Shown here: piece by piece, positions 49,589-55,441 of the stretch
Layout: each line of letters starts with the position of its first letter
Position numbering within the stretch: the first letter of the stretch is position 1
DNA from: a bacterium
GTDB taxonomy: Bacteria; Bacillota; Bacilli; Lactobacillales; Streptococcaceae
Direction of reading: 5' to 3'
Assembly: GCA_905221125.1 (NCBI GenBank)
Contig: CAJNBY010000014.1
Coordinates: 1 to 57,196, forward strand
DNA: 57,196 nucleotides
Notes under the pieces: model-generated
The model's database searches: none
Told to the model about the DNA's origin: nothing
The model's input: the letters and a program-made list of their open reading frames with translations, nothing else
Program-made: the position numbers and the translations under genes

Positions 49589-51742
49589 CTAGCTATTCAC
49601 CAAATGGGCGTAAAAGCCACCCTGTGCAAGCAAATCAGCATGATTTCCTTCTTCAACAATCTTGCCCTGATCCAAGACAACAACCTTCTCTGTCCGCTCA
49701 GCGATGGTCAAGCGGTGAGCAATGAAAATCAAGGTTTTATCTAAAGCCATCAGATTATCGACAATTCGCTTCTCAGTCAAAATATCCAAACTGCTAGTTG
49801 CCTCATCCAAAATCAAGACAGGCGCATCTGTCAAGAGAGCACGCGCCAGAGCGATTCTTTGACGTTGTCCACCTGAAATCCCTGCCCCATCCGAAGTCAA
49901 CTCTGTCTGGTAATTCAGGGGCATACGCTCAATATCCTCCCGAATCTCTGCCAATTCGACTGCCCGTAAAATATCCTCCTGAGTCGTCCCCTCCTTGGCT
50001 CCCAAAAGAAGATTGTCCAAAATCGTTCCGTTAAAGACATAGGGCTGTTGAGGCAGATAGTTGATGTACTGGCGCAAGGCCTTTTTATCAATCTGATTGA
50101 GATTGACACCACCCAGACTAATCTCCCCCTGACTTGGGTCGTAAAAATTAACCATCATCTTGGCCAAGGTCGTCTTACCTGACCCTGAAATCCCCACAAA
50201 AGCCACCTTAGAACCCTGTGGAATAGTCAAATTGATATCTGACAAGACATCTCGACCATAACCATACTTGTAGTAAACCTGCTTGAAAGTCATCTCTCCC
50301 TTCATCAAGCTCAAATCCTCAACCGTTTTCTTCTCCTCAAACTCAGAAGCTACCAGATAAACCTCATTTAGACGGTTATTGGCAACCTGCGCTGTCTGAA
50401 GCTTGGTTTGCAGATTGATGATATTTTCCAAAGGATTGGTAAAGTAAACAAGCAAGGTATTATAGGTAATCAACTGCCCCAAACTCATCTTGCTATCCAT
50501 AACCAAAACAGCCCCCATCCAGAGAATACCGACATTGAGCAAGAGATGGGCAACCTTTTTCAGAGCCTTTTGCTGACTCTCTGCCCGACTATAGGTAAAG
50601 GATTTTTTCAGATAATCCACAAATTCCTTGTCAATTTTTTGGTAACGCTGACTTTCACTAGTCAAGGACTTGATAGTCTCAATACCGTTGATGTCCTCGA
50701 TGATAGAAGAAGACAGAACTGCATTGGCTTCCATGGTATCCCGATTCATCTTTTCAAACGGCTTCATAAAAGCAAAGATAATCACTGTGTAGATAGGAAG
50801 TGCCAATAAGGTCATGAAAAAGAGATTGGTATTTTGTGAAAATAAAACAAGAGAAATAATGACAACCGTTGACACATCTAGGAAAATCGAAAGAATGGTC
50901 GAAGCTAGCGCATCGATGATACTGTTAGCATCTGTAAAACGAGACACGATTTCCCCTGTCCTGCGTGTCGCAAAGAAGGACATAGGCAGGTGAAAAACAT
51001 GCTTGATATAGGACAAAATCACGTCAATCGACAGGCGTTGCCCCAAAACAAGTAAGAGATACTCCTGAGCGTAAGACAAGATCTGCTGGAGAATATAGAC
51101 GATGACCAACCCAATAGAAATAATCCCCAACGTCGAACGCATCTGATCTGGCACATAGGTATCAATGATAGACTGCAGATAATAAGAACCCACAATATTA
51201 ATCACGGTTACCAAGAGTGTCGCCAAAACGATATTAGCAATCAAGCCACGCTGCTTCACTAATATAGGAATAAAAGAGAGCAAACCATTCTTTTGATCCT
51301 TATGAGGCTTGTAGTCTGGACTAGGTGCCATAAAAAGAGTCACTCCTGTCCATTCTTCCGCAAAACGCTCACGTGGCAGTTTGGTCAATTTCACCCCAGG
51401 ATCTGGATCGGCAATATGAATGCTATCCTTATCCTGCCCAGTCACCACATAATAGTGGAGCAATTTCCCTTCCTTAAGCACATGGGCAACAAAAGGAAAG
51501 GTCAAATCTGGCAAGTCAAAGAGCGTCATATCCGCCTTAATCGCTCGCGTCTCAAAGCCAATCTCCTCTGCCACCTTGACCAAGCCCAAAGCCGTCGTCC
51601 CATCCATGGTCGTCTTGGCCAATTCTCGCAAGTGAGCCAAAGAATAATAACTACCATAGTAGCCAAAAACCATGGCTAATGAAGCTACACCGCAGTCCAT
51701 CTGATCCACCTGCGGACGATAGTGACGTTTCCCAAATTTCAT
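49589..51742 (-). CDS. comA: Peptidase-containing ABC exporter ComA
   Basis: A 717-residue ABC transporter that cleaves the double-glycine leader and exports the peptide. The C39 peptidase domain is at 1-150 (catalytic Cys in QVDQMDCGVASLAM; His in LHYYVVTG). Membrane domain about 165-440. The nucleotide-binding domain has Walker A FVGISGSGKTTLAK, signature ISGGQRQRIALARAL and Walker B VLILDEATSSLD. The ATG at 51742 follows AAGGAGATG. Gene order comA-comB-purC is typical of pneumococcus and relatives. Confidence 0.97.
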   Translation of the reverse strand: MKFGKRHYRPQVDQMDCGVASLAMVFGYYGSYYSLAHLRELAKTTMDGTTALGLVKVAEEIGFETRAIKADMTLFDLPDLTFPFVAHVLKEGKLLHYYVVTGQDKDSIHIADPDPGVKLTKLPRERFAEEWTGVTLFMAPSPDYKPHKDQKNGLLSFIPILVKQRGLIANIVLATLLVTVINIVGSYYLQSIIDTYVPDQMRSTLGIISIGLVIVYILQQILSYAQEYLLLVLGQRLSIDVILSYIKHVFHLPMSFFATRRTGEIVSRFTDANSIIDALASTILSIFLDVSTVVIISLVLFSQNTNLFFMTLLALPIYTVIIFAFMKPFEKMNRDTMEANAVLSSSIIEDINGIETIKSLTSESQRYQKIDKEFVDYLKKSFTYSRAESQQKALKKVAHLLLNVGILWMGAVLVMDSKMSLGQLITYNTLLVYFTNPLENIINLQTKLQTAQVANNRLNEVYLVASEFEEKKTVEDLSLMKGEMTFKQVYYKYGYGRDVLSDINLTIPQGSKVAFVGISGSGKTTLAKMMVNFYDPSQGEISLGGVNLNQIDKKALRQYINYLPQQPYVFNGTILDNLLLGAKEGTTQEDILRAVELAEIREDIERMPLNYQTELTSDGAGISGGQRQRIALARALLTDAPVLILDEATSSLDILTEKRIVDNLMALDKTLIFIAHRLTIAERTEKVVVLDQGKIVEEGNHADLLAQGGFYAHLVNS

Positions 51743-51761
51743 ATTCATCTCCTTTTCCTAA

Positions 51762-51912
51762 TACTCAATGAAAATCAAAGAGCAAACTAGGAAACTAGCC
51801 GCAGGTTGCTCAAAGCACGGCTTTGAGGTTGTAGATAGAACTGACGAAGTCAGTAACATCTACACGGCAAGGCGACGTTGACGTGGTTTGAATTTGATTT
51901 TCGAAGAGTATA
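51762..51912. repeat. BOX element in the comAB leader
   Basis: About 151 bp, atactcaatgaaaatc to gattttcgaagagtat, with the central actgacgaagtcagt and the boxA part acggcaaggcgacgttgacg, which nearly equals the BOX-PCR primer site. It lies between the ComE-type promoter and the comA start, so it is part of the comAB mRNA. Confidence 0.94.
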
Positions 51913-51969
51913 AACTCATCTGATAACAACTATCTTACCCCAATCCCCAAACAAAAACTGGACTTCCTC

Positions 51970-51999
51970 CCCAAATGCGCCTATCTACCTCCCAAATGC
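51970..51999 (-). promoter_or_regulatory. ComE-box direct repeat upstream of comAB
   Basis: Two identical 9-mers GCATTTGGG are separated by exactly 12 bp on the minus strand, the architecture of ComE/BlpR-type LytTR binding sites. A TAAGAT -10-like box follows about 40 bp downstream. It would place comAB in the early competence regulon. Confidence 0.75.
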
Positions 52000-52015
52000 A
52001 CTTTTTGGATAAAAA

Positions 52016-52042
52016 AATAGGCAGAACAAATGTTCTACCTAA
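52016..52042 (-). terminator. Terminator of the bacteriocin island (first copy)
   Basis: TAGGTAGAACA pairs with TGTTCTGCCTA and is followed by seven T on the minus strand, just after the stop of the 62-residue membrane protein. A near copy lies at 52360-52388. Confidence 0.85.
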
Positions 52043-52051
52043 AATATATAT

Positions 52052-52240
52052 TTATTTCTTTTTCTTCCTAATTCTTTTGTCAATCATGTACAAAACGATA
52101 ATCGAAAACAGCGGTGGAACAATATAACTCTTTTCACTCATTGTCAGCTGAAATCCCAGAGTTGCTAGTATCTTAAAGATGAAAATATTCATCAAAAATA
52201 GAAAAACAAATACTAAAAAATATTTTAAAACCTTCTTCAT
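52052..52240 (-). CDS. Small two-helix membrane protein (immunity-like)
   Basis: A 62-residue protein with two hydrophobic helices (about 6-26 and 40-55) and a basic tail RIRKKKK. Such small basic membrane proteins next to bacteriocin genes usually give immunity. I do not recognise a specific family. It has its own terminator. Confidence 0.6.
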   Translation of the reverse strand: MKKVLKYFLVFVFLFLMNIFIFKILATLGFQLTMSEKSYIVPPLFSIIVLYMIDKRIRKKKK

Positions 52241-52652
52241 TTCTTTTCTTCAACTTTCCTAATTTCTATAACCATTTTATCAAAAAAAAACACGAATAAC
52301 AATACAAATAAACTCCAAACGATATAAATAAACACCTCAACTACACTTTTGGCAAAAAATAGGCAGAACAAATGTCCTGCCTACTAAAAATATGGTATGA
52401 AAGGAAATTGATTTTTTACTGTCACCCTAGGCAAGCTTGGGACAAATAAATCATTGATAGCAACATTTACGACATCCTATTTAAAGTTACTTCAATTTCC
52501 AATGTCCCTGCTATTTCTAAGCCGCCTCTGGTATGATCTATTCATAGTTAGAATAGATAACACCGTTCTAAATTACGATTCATAGTTACTCCTTTTTTTG
52601 ATTCGTTACTATAAGATTTCTATTTCCCCATAGATTGTCTACCGCTTCAAAT
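52241..52652. other. Intergenic region with decayed frames and a repeated terminator
   Basis: About 410 bp between two small membrane-protein genes. It holds the terminator at 52360-52388 and, near 52590, an AAGGAG followed by ATG that opens frames broken after 11 and 17 codons (MNRNLERCYLF and MNRSYQRRLRNSRDIGN). These look like a decayed peptide gene, but nothing can be named. Confidence 0.35.
52360..52388 (-). terminator. Terminator of the bacteriocin island (second copy)
   Basis: AGTAGGCAGGACA pairs with TGTTCTGCCTA, followed by TTTTTT on the minus strand. It closely resembles the hairpin at 52016-52042, including flanking bases, so one is a duplicate of the other. Confidence 0.8.
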
Positions 52653-52868
52653 CTATCTATTCTTTTTTTCTTTACTTCTATATAAAAGAATGAAGACCAT
52701 CACAAATAATGCAATCGTTGGTATATTGAAACTATTAAACCAAGTAGGTAAAGATACTTTATTCATATCAGCTACTAATCTGATGATTATATAAGACATT
52801 GAACTAAGTAATACCATGATTTCAGGCAAAACTTTCAATACTGATTTAACGAATTTTTTTAAAAACAT
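52653..52868 (-). CDS. Small membrane protein of the bacteriocin island (immunity-like)
   Basis: A 71-residue protein with two predicted membrane helices (about 15-33 and 48-65) and a basic C-terminus RSKEKKNR. AGAGG stands 9 bp before the ATG. It follows a decayed bacteriocin gene by 28 bp, and I infer it is that bacteriocin's immunity protein. Confidence 0.6.
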   Translation of the reverse strand: MFLKKFVKSVLKVLPEIMVLLSSMSYIIIRLVADMNKVSLPTWFNSFNIPTIALFVMVFILLYRSKEKKNR

Positions 52869-52895
52869 AGAAATGCCTCTCTGACAACGATCAGA

Positions 52896-53027
52896 TTATA
52901 GTCTATTCACATAACACCCTAAAGCTGCTCCACCAGCAGGAAGTAATAATCCTTCGATAACAATCAATAAACCTACTTCAACTTATTTACTTTGCTCTAC
53001 GATTTCAAATTGATTCAAATTTTGCAT
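52896..53027 (-). pseudogene. Decayed bacteriocin gene
   Basis: The ATG at 53027 follows AGAGGGG and opens a leader-like start (MQNLNQFEIVEQSK), but a TAA stops it at 52983. In the same frame, translation would continue as a Gly/Ala/Leu-rich stretch (EGLLLPAGGAALGCYVNRL) to a second stop at 52896. It looks like a double-glycine bacteriocin precursor that lost its leader end by deletion and a stop. Confidence 0.5.
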
Positions 53028-53040
53028 GTTATACCCCTCT

Positions 53041-53151
53041 TTAAATAATACTAGCTAAGCCAATAGTGAGTCCCACTAATAAACCTACCATCCCTGAAGC
53101 TGATATAATAATAGCCGCAAATTCGTTTGAAAAATTCTTTGATTTCTTCAC
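53041..53151 (-). CDS. 36-residue hydrophobic peptide, unknown
   Basis: A GTG start at 53151, 11 bp after the preceding bacteriocin stop, opens a 36-residue frame: a short polar start (KKSKNFSNEF) and one membrane helix (IIISASGMVGLLVGLTIGLASII). No clear RBS is visible, so translation would depend on coupling. It might be an immunity peptide or the tail of a decayed bacteriocin. Confidence 0.4.
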   Translation of the reverse strand: MKKSKNFSNEFAAIIISASGMVGLLVGLTIGLASII

Positions 53152-53162
53152 AGTGTTTTATC

Positions 53163-53342
53163 TTATCTGAAGTAACCCCATGCAGCTAGCCCTACAGCGG
53201 ATAAACCACCGACAACATACCCTGCAACCTTGATTCCTACTGGAACTGCTACTACCGCTGCAGGAAGTACTCCTCCATCAACTGTTGCTAGTTCTTTTTC
53301 TGTCATTGCTGTAAATTGATGATCATTTACTAAAATATTCAT
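53163..53342 (-). CDS. Double-glycine bacteriocin precursor (peptide 2)
   Basis: A 59-residue precursor. The leader ends TEKELATVDGG (residues 14-24), matching the consensus cut by C39 peptidase exporters such as ComA. The 35-residue mature part begins VLPAAVVAVP and is rich in Gly, Ala and Val with GGL and GLAAWG motifs, typical of class IIb pore-forming peptides. AAGGAG precedes the ATG, which overlaps the stop of the upstream membrane protein. comAB lies 1.4 kb away. Confidence 0.85.
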   Translation of the reverse strand: MNILVNDHQFTAMTEKELATVDGGVLPAAVVAVPVGIKVAGYVVGGLSAVGLAAWGYFR

Positions 53343-53533
53343 TTTAAGTTCTCCTTGTTCTTATTCACTTTTGATTTAAATATTTCTTTTTTATTAATAT
53401 AGTATGTCAATGCTACTAACAAAATACAGCTCTCCAACGATACCTTTTCTAAATTAAATAGAGAATAAATTAATAATATGCTGTAAGCTGTTAAAGCAGA
53501 TCCTACATATATTTTTTTTAATATTCTATTCAT
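53339..53533 (-). CDS. Small membrane protein between two bacteriocins (immunity-like)
   Basis: A 64-residue protein with two membrane helices (about 9-26 and 34-46) and a Lys-rich tail. It lies between two bacteriocin genes, 17 bp after the first and overlapping the start of the second (ATGA). Location and features suggest immunity. No family is recognised. Confidence 0.6.
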   Translation of the reverse strand: MNRILKKIYVGSALTAYSILLIYSLFNLEKVSLESCILLVALTYYINKKEIFKSKVNKNKENLK

Positions 53534-53550
53534 AAAACTTACCCAAAGTT

Positions 53551-53739
53551 TTATTTTAGATTTTTTCCAACTTGATAAAGACCTGCTCCTAGTATAATAG
53601 CCCCTCCTGTTACAGAAAAACCTTTAAACGCAGCTACTCCAAACGCAACTACTAGTGGTGCAATCCCCCCATCTACATTCACCAACTCTTCTTCTGTAAG
53701 AGCTACAAAGTTCTGTTCCATTTTGTCAAAATTTGTCAT
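53551..53739 (-). CDS. Double-glycine bacteriocin precursor (peptide 1)
   Basis: A 62-residue precursor with a leader ending LTEEELVNVDGG (Gly-Gly at residues 24-25) and a 37-residue mature peptide beginning IAPLVVAFG, with a GGAIILGAG helix motif and a cationic end VGKNLK. A second in-frame Met at residue 7 could also be the start; the first has the better GAGGAG RBS. With peptide 2 it may form a two-peptide bacteriocin. It follows the mini-peptide array by 44 bp. Confidence 0.88.
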   Translation of the reverse strand: MTNFDKMEQNFVALTEEELVNVDGGIAPLVVAFGVAAFKGFSVTGGAIILGAGLYQVGKNLK

Positions 53740-53783
53740 CTTTTTTTCTCCTCAATTTTTATGTTTTGTTATATCTTTAATGT

Positions 53784-53837
53784 TTAGCCTCTAAGCCACT
53801 TAAATAGCCAAGTTGGATAAATAGCTGAAATAATCAT
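53784..53837 (-). CDS. 17-residue leaderless mini-peptide (divergent last unit)
   Basis: A complete short gene: AAGGAG, 8 bp, ATG, then MIISAIYPTWLFKWLRG and TAA. It lies in the last unit of the 126-bp tandem array in transcription order and shares the upstream region of the other copies, but the coding part has diverged. It keeps the YP and the W...K positions of the other peptides. It has two Trp, net charge +2 and no leader. Function unknown. Confidence 0.6.
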   Translation of the reverse strand: MIISAIYPTWLFKWLRG

Positions 53838-53911
53838 TTCTAATCTCCTTTCCTCTTCTTCTCACTTATCTATTCGAAAAAAATTTCGAAAATGTACAAC
53901 TAAATTAAATT

Positions 53912-53962
53912 TTATTTGAAAAATAATTTAGTAAACCATGGATAGAAAATTGGTAGATACAT
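53912..53962 (-). CDS. 16-residue leaderless mini-peptide, array copy
   Basis: Encodes MYLPIFYPWFTKLFFK with an AGAAAGGAG ribosome-binding site 8 bp before the ATG. Seven of 16 residues are aromatic, there are two Lys and no acidic residue. It has no signal or double-glycine leader. Confidence 0.65.
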   Translation of the reverse strand: MYLPIFYPWFTKLFFK

Positions 53963-54037
53963 AAACCAAACTCCTTTCTGTTTCCTCTTACTTATCTATT
54001 CGAAAAAAATTTCGAAAATGTACAACTAAATTAAATT

Positions 54038-54088
54038 TTATTTGAAAAATAATTTAGTAAACCATGGATAGAAAATTGGTAGATACAT
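54038..54088 (-). CDS. 16-residue leaderless mini-peptide, array copy
   Basis: Identical product MYLPIFYPWFTKLFFK with the same AGAAAGGAG RBS. Its 126-bp unit is essentially identical to both neighbours, which points to recent amplification. Confidence 0.65.
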   Translation of the reverse strand: MYLPIFYPWFTKLFFK

Positions 54089-54163
54089 AAACCAAACTCC
54101 TTTCTGTTTCCTCTTACTTATCTATTCGAAAAAAATTTCGAAAATGTACAACTAAATTAAATT

Positions 54164-54214
54164 TTATTTGAAAAATAATTTAGTAAACCATGGATAGAAA
54201 ATTGGTAGATACAT
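54164..54214 (-). CDS. 16-residue leaderless mini-peptide, array copy
   Basis: Identical product MYLPIFYPWFTKLFFK, RBS AGAAAGGAG; the 5' untranslated part differs slightly from the previous copies (GAAAAG in place of GAAACAG). Confidence 0.65.
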   Translation of the reverse strand: MYLPIFYPWFTKLFFK

Positions 54215-54288
54215 AAACCAAACTCCTTTCTTTTCCCTCTTACTTATTTATTCGAAAAAAATTTCGAAAATGTACAACTAAATTAAAT

Positions 54289-54339
54289 TTATTTGAAAAA
54301 TAATTTAGTAAACCATGGATAGAAAATTGGTAGATACAT
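54289..54339 (-). CDS. 16-residue leaderless mini-peptide, array copy
   Basis: Identical product MYLPIFYPWFTKLFFK. Its spacer lacks one T after the stop codon and the RBS-ATG spacer reads CCTGGTTT, so DNA has drifted while the peptide has not. Confidence 0.65.
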   Translation of the reverse strand: MYLPIFYPWFTKLFFK

Positions 54340-54414
54340 AAACCAGGCTCCTTTCTTTTCCCTCTTACCTATCTATTCGAAAAAAATTTTCGAAAATGTA
54401 CAACTAAATTAAAT

Positions 54415-54465
54415 TTATTTGAAAAATAATTTAGTAAACCATGGATACAAGATTGGTAGATACAT
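54415..54465 (-). CDS. 16-residue leaderless mini-peptide, array copy (F6L)
   Basis: Encodes MYLPILYPWFTKLFFK, a conservative change at residue 6, with RBS AAAGGAG. Its palindrome is one base longer than the others. Confidence 0.6.
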   Translation of the reverse strand: MYLPILYPWFTKLFFK

Positions 54466-54540
54466 GAAATAGGCTCCTTTCTTTTTCCTCTTACTTATCT
54501 ATTCGAAAAAAATTTCGAAAATGTACAACTAAATTAAATT

Positions 54541-54591
54541 TTATTTGAAAAATAATTTAATGTACCATGAATAGAAAATCGGTAGATACAT
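54541..54591 (-). CDS. 16-residue leaderless mini-peptide, first and most divergent MYLP copy
   Basis: Encodes MYLPIFYSWYIKLFFK. This is the first unit in transcription order, with RBS GGAGGGAG. Changes are P8S, F10Y and T11I; the frame, length and aromatic and cationic pattern are kept. Confidence 0.6.
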   Translation of the reverse strand: MYLPIFYSWYIKLFFK

Positions 54592-54641
54592 AAACCAAAC
54601 TCCCTCCTTTTCCTCTTACCTATCTATTCGAAAAACAATTC

Positions 54642-54682
54642 AAAAAAATAAGAATATCAGAAAATTTTCCGACATTCTTATT
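54642..54682 (-). terminator. Terminator of the kinase-regulator operon
   Basis: AATAAGAATGTCGG pairs with CTGATATTCTTATT (with G-T pairs), followed by six T on the minus strand. It separates the regulator gene from the peptide array, so the array needs its own promoter or promoters. Confidence 0.8.
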
Positions 54683-54709
54683 GATAAATTGATTCAAGTC
54701 TAACAGATA

Positions 54710-55441
54710 TTAGACATTGAGATGTTTTTTAAGGGTTCTTCTGGCTGTTCGCGATACAGGGAAATGCAAGCCTTCTAACAAGGTCACTTCTGTCGCAGTC
54801 ATCTCTTCAATGGCCTGTAAACTGACCAACGTATTACGATTGGCATAGACAAAGTAATCTTTTTCAGCCTTGGCAACAATATCCTTGAGACTGCCATAAA
54901 TGGTTTTGATAGAATGATTGGCATAATAGACCTTGATACGATGGGATTCCACTGAAGTTTCAAAGGCCAAAATCTCATGGTAGGGCAGAGTAAAGCCCCG
55001 TCTCCCCTCAAAACTATAGGTAAAGAGACGCATATTTTCCCTCTTATCCACTGCCAGTACATAGTCCAGACAGCGCTCCAGCTGATGACGGTAATCCTCC
55101 TCAGGCTGATCCTTGGAAATAAAATCCAAGGCAGACAAGTGGTAGCGAAAAGCTAGAGGCAAGGCCTCCGAGTGCGTGGACACAAAGACAATGCTTGTAA
55201 AAGGATCACGCTCCCGAACCTGTTGAGCAACCTGAAAGCCCCGTTCACGCTCTCCATCAATCTCTAAATCCAATAAATAGAGCTGGTAATGATCAAAATA
55301 CTGAGAATACTTTTCAACATCTCCATAGTTTTTGGCGATATCAATTTCCAATCTTAAATTGCGAGAGCGACCGATATCTAGCAAAGTCTGCTCTATCCGT
55401 CCCTGCTGAACTCTATCGTCTTCCAAAACTAAAATTCTCAT
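54710..55441 (-). CDS. LytTR-family response regulator (ComE/BlpR/AgrA class)
   Basis: A 243-residue regulator: receiver domain (1-125; acidic pair in RILVLEDD, phospho-acceptor Asp in YLLDLEID about residue 58, Lys in LDFISKDQPEED) and a LytTR DNA-binding domain (about 140-243; ILAFETSVESHRIKVYY, YFVYANRNTLVSLQAIEEM, FPVSRTARRTLKKHL). Regulators of this class bind 9-bp direct repeats. It overlaps the kinase by 4 bp. It is not ComE itself, since comCDE maps elsewhere in relatives. Its likely targets are the peptide array and bacteriocin genes next door (inference). Confidence 0.92.
   Translation of the reverse strand: MRILVLEDDRVQQGRIEQTLLDIGRSRNLRLEIDIAKNYGDVEKYSQYFDHYQLYLLDLEIDGERERGFQVAQQVRERDPFTSIVFVSTHSEALPLAFRYHLSALDFISKDQPEEDYRHQLERCLDYVLAVDKRENMRLFTYSFEGRRGFTLPYHEILAFETSVESHRIKVYYANHSIKTIYGSLKDIVAKAEKDYFVYANRNTLVSLQAIEEMTATEVTLLEGLHFPVSRTARRTLKKHLNV

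Larger units (their letters stand above)
53784..54640 (-). repeat. Seven-unit tandem array of mini-peptide genes
   Basis: Start codons at 54591, 54465, 54339, 54214, 54088, 53962 and 53837 are spaced 125-126 bp apart. Each unit has a TTCGAA palindrome, a conserved TAGATAAGTAAGAGG stretch, an AAGGAG-type RBS, a 16-17 codon ORF and an AT-rich tail (AATTTAATTTAGTTGTAC). Copies 2 and 3 of the minus strand end are almost identical over the whole unit; edge units diverge. There are no unique spacers, so this is not a CRISPR. Confidence 0.95.

Noticed and set aside
53873..53890. TTCGAA palindromes as rho-independent terminators
   Set aside because: The stems are only 7 bp, mostly A-T, and are not followed by a T-run; a regulatory or RNA-stability role fits better.
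53870..54640. CRISPR array
   Set aside because: The whole 126-bp unit repeats, with no unique spacers, and each unit contains an RBS and an ORF.
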